From assembly GCF_052118925.1 (NCBI RefSeq), contig NZ_JBQKGG010000010.1, forward strand, positions 1-64,000: a stretch of DNA of 64,000 nucleotides. Reading direction: 5' to 3'. The stretch's first letter is position 1. Each line of letters begins with the position of its first letter. A program made the translations under genes and the position numbers. The DNA is from Lientehia sp934351765 (lineage in GTDB: Bacteria > Bacillota > Clostridia > Lachnospirales > Lachnospiraceae). Positions 1 through 6,582 of the stretch are shown piece after piece. Below the pieces are notes generated by a model. That model did not search any database. It saw only the letters and a list, made by a program, of their open reading frames with translations, and was not told the DNA's origin.

Positions 1-23
1 TGTTGAGTTTTCTTACATGACAT
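1..23 (-). CDS. Possible start of a divergent gene (first seven codons only)
   Basis: On the minus strand an ATG at 23-21 is preceded seven bases upstream by a perfect AGGAGGA (31-37) and a TATAAT (44-49). The visible peptide begins MSCKKTQ and runs off the window. No -35 at normal spacing was found. The ribosome site is strong, but seven codons cannot identify the product. Confidence 0.35.
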
Positions 24-99
24 GATGAGTTCCTCCTCTTGTTATTATACATTTTATTTGTATCAAGGGAATATCTCATTTTTGTTTTGTACTAATTAG

Positions 100-327
100 A
101 TGCTAACATCAGAGCGAACTGAATTGAACAAAGGAAATGTTATAGAAATTAGATGTAAAAAATGCAACAAGTTAATGATGGAATACTTTGTATGCGGTGA
201 TGATTTCGCTGTGGCACTTCAGAATATTGGAATTAAGTGTGACAGATGCAAGCGAGTGATGATACTTAAGAAGTATTCCGAGGGAATGATGAAGGAACAT
301 TCTGAGAATGGGACTTTCAGAATATAA
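100..327 (+). CDS. Small zinc-ribbon-like protein
   Basis: A 75-residue protein with two CxxC pairs, CKKC near residue 19 and CDRC near residue 48. Their spacing fits one zinc ribbon, as in short Com-like regulatory proteins of phages and conjugative elements. No membrane segment is present. No good ribosome site precedes the ATG at 100, so the true start could be slightly downstream. It lies upstream of a structured leader and the HTH gene and belongs to the element. The function is not recognised; zinc binding is inferred only from the cysteine pattern. Confidence 0.6.
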   Translation: MLTSERTELNKGNVIEIRCKKCNKLMMEYFVCGDDFAVALQNIGIKCDRCKRVMILKKYSEGMMKEHSENGTFRI

Positions 328-344
328 TGATTGAAAATTAAATT

Positions 345-494
345 ACAGCCCACCTGATAAGGGCACATCGAAAGATGGAAGCACCAGAGACGCAGGGGAA
401 ACGAACAGTATTTATGATACTGGTTTCCTCGTGCGTCTTTTTTGTGATGTAAAGGGTAATCCGACTTGTTCGTTTCCAAGGGCGGCAAGGAGGA
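345..494 (+). promoter_or_regulatory. Structured leader with mutually exclusive pairings upstream of the HTH gene
   Basis: Three pairings are visible. GCCC at 348-351 pairs with GGGC at 361-364. The arm 389-402 pairs with 423-437 to form a terminator hairpin. GGAAACGAAC at 397-406 is also perfectly complementary to GTTCGTTTCC at 468-477. The last two pairings share bases 397-402, so they compete, which is the layout of an attenuator. The downstream arm ends just before the ribosome site (AGGAGG, 489-494) of the HTH gene. The ligand or trigger is unknown. Confidence 0.5.
389..443 (+). terminator. Rho-independent terminator or attenuator hairpin
   Basis: GACGCA and GGAAAC arms (389-402) pair with GTTTCC and TGCGTC (423-437). 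A small CAGTA/TACTG hairpin closes the loop and TTTTTT follows at 438-443. It separates the zinc-ribbon gene from the HTH gene. Confidence 0.6.
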
Positions 495-497
495 TTT

Positions 498-845
498 ATG
501 AGCAGTAAAGCACAGACAAGAGAAAAGGATTATGAGAGAGGAATACGAATTGCTGACAGGAGAAAGGCGATAGGATTATCACAGGATGAGTTAGCTCATA
601 GAGTAGGTATAGGCAGACAAGCATTATCTGCGATTGAAAATGGTGGAGATTTTAAGACACAGACATTAGATAATCTGGCAATCGTACTTGGTGTATCTGT
701 TGATTTCATAATGTATGGAAAGAATGAAGAAAATTCAGAACTATTATCTGAGGCAATGGATGTTCTTTCAGATATGGATGAATTGCAGATAAGACAGTGT
801 CTTGCAATGATGAAAGCAATGAAAAGCGTGTCAGTTGAAAAGTGA
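498..845 (+). CDS. XRE-family HTH transcriptional regulator
   Basis: A 115-residue DNA-binding protein of the cro/C1 type. The HTH lies at about residues 16-70 and contains GLSQDELAHRVGIGRQALSAIE, given here as its key parts LSQDELA and ALSAIEN. A GVSVDFIMYG segment ends the domain, and a short helical tail follows. The start has a strong AGGAGG six bases upstream. It probably regulates element genes. Two palindromes lie immediately after its stop codon and the structured leader lies before it, so both autoregulation and attenuation are plausible. The target genes cannot be read from sequence. Confidence 0.85.
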   Translation: MSSKAQTREKDYERGIRIADRRKAIGLSQDELAHRVGIGRQALSAIENGGDFKTQTLDNLAIVLGVSVDFIMYGKNEENSELLSEAMDVLSDMDELQIRQCLAMMKAMKSVSVEK

Positions 846-846
846 T

Positions 847-890
847 TGTCGTGTTTACACGACATAATTGTCGCCTGTACACGGTCGGCA
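847..890 (+). promoter_or_regulatory. Two palindromic operator-like sites
   Basis: TGTCGTGT-TT-ACACGACA (847-864) is a perfect palindrome with 8-base arms. A second, imperfect palindrome at 869-890 starts TGTCG, has TGTACA at its centre and ends with a diverged half. They lie in the 154-base gap between the first HTH gene and the first resolvase-like gene, as expected for binding sites of the HTH repressor. The first could also form a weak RNA hairpin, but it has no T-run. Confidence 0.45.
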
Positions 891-999
891 ATTAAGGTGT
901 GGCAGATTACAATATACTTGTGCTTGAGATACAGCACAGAGTTTGAAAGCGGCGTGCACAATGCTTTCTTTAATATTTCAATTAAGGAAGGTAATAGCC

Positions 1000-1368
1000 A
1001 TGAAAAAGTATAACGGAAAAGAACTTTACAAAGGACTTTTGTTTATAAAGTCAATGATGAGTATGAATAATGTGAACCGACAGAAAGAACTTGATCAGAC
1101 ATATGCTTTAAGTGTGGGAATTGAGTGTGATCAGACTGTTGTAGATGATGGAGCATCTACATCGGTTGACAGACCTCAGATGCGTCAGCTGATGGAAATT
1201 CTTGAGATTTCAGATTACAAGGTACTTGTCGTAGAAGATATTTATGAGATTACAAGAAATCCGGAAGATTTAAAGTCAATGATGGATCGCATAAATGATT
1301 TGGGTGTGACAATATTTGACCTTGGTACTATGAGTGCGAGGTACAACAATTATGCGATTGAGTGTTAG
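1000..1368 (+). CDS. Resolvase-like domain protein lacking catalytic residues (copy 1)
   Basis: 122 residues resembling the N-terminal domain of serine recombinases: VNRQKELDQ, then VDDGASTSVDRPQMRQLM, then VLVVEDIYEITRN and LGVTIFDL match the family pattern in order. The catalytic serine position in the first strand (family RVS) reads IKSM, and the first conserved arginine of the family sRLgR motif is Glu (YEITR). The C-terminal DNA-binding domain is absent. I infer it cannot recombine DNA and may be regulatory. The ATG at 1000 is chosen because AAGGAAGGT lies just upstream; a longer frame from 943 has no ribosome site. Confidence 0.6.
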   Translation: MKKYNGKELYKGLLFIKSMMSMNNVNRQKELDQTYALSVGIECDQTVVDDGASTSVDRPQMRQLMEILEISDYKVLVVEDIYEITRNPEDLKSMMDRINDLGVTIFDLGTMSARYNNYAIEC

Positions 1369-1522
1369 GAATTCAGGCAGGTATTCCTACATTGTATTTG
1401 CTTCTGAAACAGTGGTATTTGATGACTATGGGAAGCCAGTCATCAAATGCCCAACAGAGGCTGAGGCAGTGGAATACATCATGAATCGGTTAGAGAGTGA
1501 GGTTATTCAGGATGATATATGA
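1352..1522 (+). CDS. Small hypothetical protein overlapping its neighbours
   Basis: A 56-residue frame begins with MRLSVRNSGRY, overlaps the end of the preceding gene by 17 bases and overlaps the start of the next by 11. It contains a short strand-rich segment (YSYIVFASETVVF) followed by an acidic helix with EAEAVEYIMNRL. No family is recognised. Overlaps on both sides argue for co-translation in the element operon. No strong ribosome site is visible at 1352; a start at 1334 is possible. Confidence 0.45.
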   Translation: MRLSVRNSGRYSYIVFASETVVFDDYGKPVIKCPTEAEAVEYIMNRLESEVIQDDI

Positions 1523-1862
1523 TATTTATGCAGTTGGTAATACTTTGAGAAGTATTAGAAATAAATATGGATATACACAGAATGATATGGCGGAGAGCCT
1601 TGATGTAAGTTATATTCATTATTCGCAAATTGAGCAGGGAAGACATCGGATGAGTCTGGAACTTATGCTGAAGATTGTAACAAAGTATGGAGTAGATCCT
1701 AATACATTGTTTGGAATTGAAAGCAGGGAAAAACATGAGAATAAAGATTTGTCTGTATTGGAAGATAAATTGCAGATGCTTAAACCAAATGATAGAGAAT
1801 ATGCAATGTCTACATGTTTGATTTTTATTGAAGGCTTAGAGGCAAGAAAGGAAGTGGTTTGA
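1512..1862 (+). CDS. XRE-family HTH transcriptional regulator (second)
   Basis: 116 residues with an HTH at about residues 7-62 (LRSIRNKYGYTQNDMAESL, given by its core YTQNDMA, then SYIHYSQIEQGRH). A short helical tail resembles that of the first HTH gene. The ATG at 1512 has GTGAGG about ten bases upstream; a GTG at 1497 is the alternative. The next gene starts one base after its stop. Together with the resolvase-like protein that follows, it repeats the HTH plus resolvase-like order seen at 498-1368. Confidence 0.8.
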   Translation: MIYDIYAVGNTLRSIRNKYGYTQNDMAESLDVSYIHYSQIEQGRHRMSLELMLKIVTKYGVDPNTLFGIESREKHENKDLSVLEDKLQMLKPNDREYAMSTCLIFIEGLEARKEVV

Positions 1863-1863
1863 A

Positions 1864-2283
1864 ATGAGAAGAGCAGGAAGAAAGAAAAAGCCACTGACCA
1901 TACAGCCGATAAAGTGTGTTGTGATGTTGTCTTCTGATGAGGAGAATGACTGTATTGCAGCAGAGAAAAAGGAAAATAAGCAGTTGAAACGAATCATGGA
2001 ATTTGCTGACAATAACAATCTTATTCCTATGAAAGTATTCCGAAGAGGAATTTTTGGACGACGATTAAGGGATGAAGTGTTTTATAAGGCAATAAGATAT
2101 ATGAGAGCAGGAAAGGCAGATGCGCTTATCGTAACAAATCTCGATGCTATTTCAGACGGAATAGCAGATTCTTATTTAAAAATAGGAGCAGTAAGGGAAG
2201 CTGGGTATAGATTATTCAGTGTAGATGAGAAGGAACCCAAGGTTGACTTGTATATTCCACCAAAGAGAGGTGATCTGCAGTGA
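1864..2283 (+). CDS. Resolvase-like domain protein lacking catalytic residues (copy 2)
   Basis: 139 residues. After a basic start (RRAGRKKK), residues about 20-120 follow the serine-recombinase N-terminal fold: a VVMLSS strand, a helix rich in K/E, then ALIVTNLDAISDG and AGYRLFSVDE, matching the family segments livtkLDRLgR and Gv.l.sv. Both conserved arginines are replaced (A and D), and no catalytic serine is evident at the expected place. The downstream MazF-like gene begins inside its stop codon, so the two are translationally coupled. An antitoxin-like or regulatory role is possible but unproven. Confidence 0.55.
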   Translation: MRRAGRKKKPLTIQPIKCVVMLSSDEENDCIAAEKKENKQLKRIMEFADNNNLIPMKVFRRGIFGRRLRDEVFYKAIRYMRAGKADALIVTNLDAISDGIADSYLKIGAVREAGYRLFSVDEKEPKVDLYIPPKRGDLQ

Positions 2284-2645
2284 AGATAAAGAGAAATATG
2301 ATTGTGTGGGCTGAATTAAAAAGTGGACTCAGGCATATACAAGCTGGAAGGAGACCATGTATTGTAATAAGCTGCGACAAAGCAAACGGAAAATCACCTG
2401 TATACACAGTTGTTCCGGGGACAACTAAGTTGAAAAAGGATTATATTCCAGTACATTTCAATATTGAGCCTTCAGAAATTAGAGGATTTTTAAGACATAC
2501 AACAATGTTTTTACCGGAGCAGCTTGTCACAATAAATGAGGAACAGATAATACAGACTGCCGGGATGATTGTCAGCACAGATGCAATAAAAAAGGTTGAT
2601 GCGATGTTAGTCAGACAGCTGCAGATTGGAGAATATGATGGATGA
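2280..2645 (+). CDS. MazF/PemK-family toxin-like protein
   Basis: 121 residues following the MazF pattern: NMIVWAEL in the first strand, GRRPCIVIS containing the conserved arginine, VVPGTTKL, then a C-terminal QTAGMIVSTDAIKKVDAML helix. MazF enzymes cleave mRNA at short sequences and are normally paired with a small antitoxin upstream. Here the upstream partner is the 139-residue resolvase-like protein, whose stop overlaps this GTG start (GTGA, 2280-2283). No MazE-like gene is seen. The overlap with xis on the other side places it in the same operon. It may act in element maintenance. Confidence 0.75.
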   Translation: MKIKRNMIVWAELKSGLRHIQAGRRPCIVISCDKANGKSPVYTVVPGTTKLKKDYIPVHFNIEPSEIRGFLRHTTMFLPEQLVTINEEQIIQTAGMIVSTDAIKKVDAMLVRQLQIGEYDG

Positions 2646-2865
2646 TGAAAATGAATTAGAGAATCAGAGTATAGATATTCCTATATGGAAGCGATATTTG
2701 CTTTCTGTAACTGAAGCGGCACAGTTTTATCACATTGGTGAAAAGAGACTTAGACAAATTGTAGATATCCATCCAAATGGGGAGTTTTATCTGTTAGTAG
2801 GAAACAAAGTTTTGTTTAAGAAAGAGAAATTTGAGCAATTTCTGGCAGAGTCAACTGCAATTTAA
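2635..2865 (+). CDS. xis: Excisionase, Tn916 Xis type
   Basis: 76 residues with the Tn916 Xis signature: DIPIWKRY near the N-terminus, then LSVTEAAQFYHIGEKRLR (winged-helix recognition region) and a C-terminal GNKVLFKKEKFEQFL. Xis binds and bends the element ends and directs integrase to excision. ATGs at 2635 and 2638 are both possible, with TTGGAG just upstream. The start overlaps the MazF-like gene by 11 bases. Its place directly before int matches Tn916. Confidence 0.88.
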   Translation: MMDDENELENQSIDIPIWKRYLLSVTEAAQFYHIGEKRLRQIVDIHPNGEFYLLVGNKVLFKKEKFEQFLAESTAI

Positions 2866-2946
2866 TATGTAAAGTAGTAGAAAAGGGGGCACAAATGTGG
2901 TACAATAACCATGCTAGGGCTCTCTTTTTTGAAAGGAGACAAAGCT

Positions 2947-4146
2947 ATGAGTGAGAAAAGACGAGATAATCGCAATAGAATTCTTCACGAAGGAGAGTAC
3001 CAGAGAGCAGATGGACGTTATCGTTTTAGATATGTAGATATTCATGGAAATGAAGGGAATTTATATAGTTGGCGTTTGGACCATAATGATCCTATACCTA
3101 AAGGAAAGAAAATGGAGCTTTCTTTAAGAGAAAAGGAAAAACAGCTGGAACAGGATATGTTTAACGGACTTGTTCCAGGAGGTGGAGGACTTACAGTTCT
3201 TGAATTAGTGGAGAAATATGTAAGTCTTAAAATAGGGGTCAGACAGAGTACTTATGCTGGTTATAAGACGGTAATTAATCTGCTGAAAAAAGATGATTTT
3301 GGCAAAAAAAGAATCGACAAAGTGAAATTATCGGATGCGAAAGCCTGGTTGATCAAGCTTCAGAGGGTAGATGGAAAAGGTTATAGTTCAATTCATACTA
3401 TCCGGGGAGTATTAAGACCGGCATTTCAGATGGCGGAAGAAGATGACTTGATTCGCAAAAATCCATTTGGCTTTGAACTGGTCAATGTTATTGTGAATGA
3501 TAGTGTGAGAAGAGAAGCTGTCACAAGAAAGCAGGAGCGGGAATTTCTAAGATTCATAAAAGAAGATGCGCATTTTTGCAAGTACTATGATGCAATATTT
3601 ATTCTCTTTAACACAGGACTTCGTATATCAGAGTTCTGTGGGCTTACAAAATCAGATTTGGATTTTAAAAACAAAAGAATACGGGTAAATCATCAATTAC
3701 AGAGAACAAGTCAGATGCAGTATATCATTGAAAAGCCTAAGACAGAAAGTGGCGAGAGATATGTTCCAATGTCTGATGAGGTGGTGGCTTGTTTCAAGAG
3801 AATACTTAAGGACAGGGTCAATCCCAAAGTTGAACCGATGGTTGATGGAATGACAGGATTTTTATTCCTTGATAAGAATGATATGCCTATGGTGGCATTA
3901 CATTGGGAAAAGTATTTCCAACATATTCGGGAAAAGTACAATAGCATATATAAGGTTCAGATGCCGCCGATTACACCACATGTGTGTCGCCATACATTTT
4001 GTTCTAATATGGCTAAGTCGGGAATGAATCCGAAGATGCTTCAGTATATTATGGGACACTCGGATATCAGTGTTACGATGAATACCTATACTCATGTTAA
4101 ATTTCAGGATGCACAGGAAGATTTTCAAAAAGCAATTAATTCATAA
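2947..4146 (+). CDS. int: Tyrosine integrase, Tn916 Int type
   Basis: 399 residues, close to the 405 of Tn916 Int. The start MSEKRRDNRNRIL is Tn916-like and begins the arm-binding domain (about 1-70). A core-binding SAM-like domain follows (about 75-170), then the catalytic domain with TGLRISEFCGL (catalytic Arg), HVCRHTF (His-x-x-Arg), MGHSDISVTMNTYTH (His and the Tyr nucleophile). All catalytic residues appear intact. ATG 2947 is preferred over 2911 because AAAGGAG lies just before it. It cuts and joins the element ends during integration and excision. Confidence 0.93.
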   Translation: MSEKRRDNRNRILHEGEYQRADGRYRFRYVDIHGNEGNLYSWRLDHNDPIPKGKKMELSLREKEKQLEQDMFNGLVPGGGGLTVLELVEKYVSLKIGVRQSTYAGYKTVINLLKKDDFGKKRIDKVKLSDAKAWLIKLQRVDGKGYSSIHTIRGVLRPAFQMAEEDDLIRKNPFGFELVNVIVNDSVRREAVTRKQEREFLRFIKEDAHFCKYYDAIFILFNTGLRISEFCGLTKSDLDFKNKRIRVNHQLQRTSQMQYIIEKPKTESGERYVPMSDEVVACFKRILKDRVNPKVEPMVDGMTGFLFLDKNDMPMVALHWEKYFQHIREKYNSIYKVQMPPITPHVCRHTFCSNMAKSGMNPKMLQYIMGHSDISVTMNTYTHVKFQDAQEDFQKAINS

Positions 4147-4257
4147 TGACCTGATGAAAATGAGAGAAAAATGGCTGAATGCCAGTATTTATCTTAATCC
4201 CCAATTTCTTACCTGTCGATTCCCAATGGCAGATTTGCCTTTGGTACAGACTTGAAA

Positions 4258-4320
4258 TTTACCAAAGTTTTTACCAAAATTGATGACAAAAATATGCAAA
4301 GATATGCCAAAATATGCCAG
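4258..4320 (+). repeat. Short direct repeats after int, candidate integrase arm sites
   Basis: TTTACCAAA occurs at 4258-4266 and again at 4270-4278. Three 10-base tandem units follow at 4291-4320: AATATGCAAA, GATATGCCAA, AATATGCCAG. A 10-base period places each copy on the same face of the helix. Tn916 Int binds direct repeats near each element end through its N-terminal domain, so these are good candidates (inference). The rest of 4147-4378 is AT-rich and holds no gene. Confidence 0.55.
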
Positions 4321-4378
4321 AATAAGTGAAAAATGAAGAAAGGTAAAAAGGCTTGAAAAGCCCGAAAATACTGGAAAT

Positions 4379-4858
4379 ATGAGAAAAATCAAGATTTTAT
4401 TTGTTTGCCATGGCAATATTTGTCGTTCCCCTATGGCGGAATTTGTGTTTAAATCAATGGTCCGGGAGGCGGGTCTTTCGGATCAGTTTGTGATCGCTTC
4501 GGCGGCAACGTCATCGGAGGAGATCTGGAATGGTGTCGGGAATCCGGTTTATCCGCCTGCAAGGGCGGAGTTGGAAAAGCATGGGATTTCCTGCGCGGGA
4601 AAGCGGGCGCGCCAGCTGACCGCGGCAGATTATGAGGAATATGATTACCTGATCGGTATGGATGAGAATAATATTCGCAATATGGAACGGATGACGGGGC
4701 ACCGCGGCGGGAAGATTTCGCTTCTGCTGTCGTATACCGGAAAGCCGCGGGCCATCAGCGATCCGTGGTATACGGGAGATTTCCGGAGTACCTATCGGGA
4801 TGTGGAAGAGGGGTGCCGGGCATTTCTGGAATATCTGAAGAGAGAGGGAAAATGTTGA
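4379..4858 (+). CDS. Low-molecular-weight protein-tyrosine phosphatase
   Basis: 159 residues, normal length for the LMW-PTP (Wzb/YwlE) family. The P-loop CHGNICRS (Cx5RS) near residues 11-18 holds the nucleophilic cysteine. The general-acid loop is DPWYTGDF near the C-terminus. Substrates are phosphotyrosine or phosphoarginine proteins, and in many bacteria such enzymes regulate polysaccharide synthesis. The first ~15 codons are AT-rich like the mobile element while the rest is GC-rich, which suggests the element joined the chromosome at or just inside the 5' end of this gene. No strong ribosome site is evident. Confidence 0.9.
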   Translation: MRKIKILFVCHGNICRSPMAEFVFKSMVREAGLSDQFVIASAATSSEEIWNGVGNPVYPPARAELEKHGISCAGKRARQLTAADYEEYDYLIGMDENNIRNMERMTGHRGGKISLLLSYTGKPRAISDPWYTGDFRSTYRDVEEGCRAFLEYLKREGKC

Positions 4859-5144
4859 GAAGGAAACAATAGATTATCGAAAGCAGCTGGGAGCAGGAAC
4901 CGTTTTAGGGAATAGGAAAGCAGACTGTGGGGATCATTTTTCGAAAAATGCGGGAAGCTGTGGATAGCGGAGTTAGAATGCGGAAAAAATAAGAAGACAT
5001 TCATCAGAAGAATTATTAGAAAAAACAAGGAAATATTCATGCTTTCATCACAGAATGGTCACAGTTTTACCGTTATACTAGGCTGACGAGAAAAGCAGGG
5101 GATTCTCTGCTGAAAACCAGTAAAAAGACGAGGAATGATGACCT
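4859..5144 (+). other. Intergenic region without a clear gene
   Basis: These 286 bases between the phosphatase and the glycosyltransferase have no convincing coding frame. A TATACT at 5074-5079 could be a -10 box for the glycosyltransferase gene, but no good -35 is found at 16-18 bases. Nothing else is seen. Confidence 0.4.
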
Positions 5145-6461
5145 ATGATTAAAACGATTCAGAATTTTAATTTCCTGATCCTGGTGCTGTTCAGCCTGCT
5201 GTATCTGTACCAGATGGTGTTTGTGTTCCTGCGATTGTTGGGACGGAGAAAGCAGCTGGAAGCGAAGACACTTCATAAGTATGCGGTGGTTGTTTCGGCA
5301 AGAAACGAGGCAGCAGTCATCGGAGGCCTGCTGGATAGCATTGCTTCCCAGAATTATCCGTCGAATCTGATCGACGTCTATGTGGTGGCAGATAACTGTA
5401 CCGATGATACGGCACAGGTGGCACGGGCGCATCGGGCGATTGTATATGAGAGGTTTAACCGGTTTCAGGTGGGAAAGGGATATGCCCTGAATTATTTGTT
5501 TGGACAGATCGAGACGACGGTCGGTCTGGAGAGTTATGATGGATATCTGGTTTTTGATGCCGATAATGTGCTGGATGAAAACTATATCCGGGAAATGAAT
5601 AAGGTATTTGATAACGGATATGCCGTTGTGACCAGCTATCGGAATTCTAAAAATTACGGCTCCAACTGGATTTCGGCAGGCTATGCATTGTGGTTCCTTC
5701 GGGAATCCAAATATCTGAATGGAGCGAGAATGCAGTGCGGAACCAGCTGTGCTGTCTCCGGAACGGGATTTCTGGTATCCAGCGAGATCATTCAGGAAAA
5801 CAATGGCTGGAAGCATCATCTGCTGACGGAGGATATTGAGTTTTCCACGGACAGCATGATTCAGGGACGTGTTATTGGATATAGTGAGGATGCGGTGCTT
5901 TATGATGAACAGCCGATCCGGTTTAAGGAATCCTGGAATCAGCGTCTGCGCTGGACGAAAGGTTTTTATCAGGTATTTCTTCATTATGGAAAAGCACTGT
6001 TAGGCGGCATGATACCCTGGAGGCAGGGAAACATTTACCGTGATGAAAAAGAAGGCGGCAGGCATCAGAGCGGAGCCGGGTATCATTTTCAGTGCTATGA
6101 TATGATGATGACGCTGGCGCCGGCAACACTGCTGACACTGTTTACCATGTTTGTAAACGGAGCAGTCTGGATCATGGGATTGCTGAGCGGGAAGCTGTTC
6201 TGGGTTGAGGCATCGGCAGAAGCTATCGGCGGATGTCTGCTGGGAATTTATATGTCACTGTTTTTCTTCGGACTGGTGACAACCATTACTGAGTGGAAGC
6301 GGATCCATTGTGAAACAAGGAAAAAGATACAGTACCTGTTTACATTCCCGATTTTCATTTTCACGTACATTCCAATTTCCATAGCGGCACTGTTTAAAAA
6401 AGTTACCTGGGTTCCGATCCGTCACACCATCGTAAAAGACGTGCAGGAGATCCGAGGCTAA
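5145..6461 (+). CDS. Membrane-bound family 2 glycosyltransferase, processive type
   Basis: 438 residues. One N-terminal membrane helix (about 9-33) precedes a GT-A domain with VVVSARNEAAVIGGLL, the metal-binding FDADN, the catalytic-region TEDIEF and QRLRW (the QxxRW signature of processive GT2 enzymes such as cellulose or hyaluronan synthases). Three or four C-terminal helices follow (about 325-430). It probably transfers sugars from nucleotide-sugars to a lipid or a growing polysaccharide at the cytoplasmic face. The product cannot be told from sequence. It stands alone and converges on the ABC exporter genes. Confidence 0.85.
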   Translation: MIKTIQNFNFLILVLFSLLYLYQMVFVFLRLLGRRKQLEAKTLHKYAVVVSARNEAAVIGGLLDSIASQNYPSNLIDVYVVADNCTDDTAQVARAHRAIVYERFNRFQVGKGYALNYLFGQIETTVGLESYDGYLVFDADNVLDENYIREMNKVFDNGYAVVTSYRNSKNYGSNWISAGYALWFLRESKYLNGARMQCGTSCAVSGTGFLVSSEIIQENNGWKHHLLTEDIEFSTDSMIQGRVIGYSEDAVLYDEQPIRFKESWNQRLRWTKGFYQVFLHYGKALLGGMIPWRQGNIYRDEKEGGRHQSGAGYHFQCYDMMMTLAPATLLTLFTMFVNGAVWIMGLLSGKLFWVEASAEAIGGCLLGIYMSLFFFGLVTTITEWKRIHCETRKKIQYLFTFPIFIFTYIPISIAALFKKVTWVPIRHTIVKDVQEIRG

Positions 6462-6496
6462 AGGTTATAGACTTCATTATAGTTTCAATCAGACAG

Positions 6497-6568
6497 AAAG
6501 ACGGATCCCCTGATCCCAGACTCCTTCCAATCGGAAGTCAGTCACTTGGGATCAGGGGATCCGTCTTT
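6497..6568. terminator. Bidirectional terminator with 22-base perfect arms
   Basis: Bases 6497-6518 and 6547-6568 are perfect inverted repeats beginning AAAGACGGATCC and ending GGATCCGTCTTT. The loop contains a further CTTCC/GGAAG stem. T-runs occur on both strands. It lies between the convergent glycosyltransferase and ABC exporter genes and can serve both. Confidence 0.85.
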
Positions 6569-6582
6569 TGTATCTTGATCGT

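Larger units (their letters stand above)
1..4378. mobile_element. Integrase end of a Tn916-family integrative conjugative element (partial)
   Basis: The first 4.3 kb is AT-rich and made of short, tightly packed or overlapping genes, unlike the GC-rich chromosome that follows. The order HTH, resolvase-like, HTH, resolvase-like, MazF-like, Xis, Int ends with Tn916-type xis and int, which in this family lie at one terminus. Short repeats after int look like integrase arm sites. The other end and any conjugation genes lie left of the window. The right boundary is only approximate: base composition changes between about 4380 and 4440, inside the start of the phosphatase gene. Confidence 0.8.
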
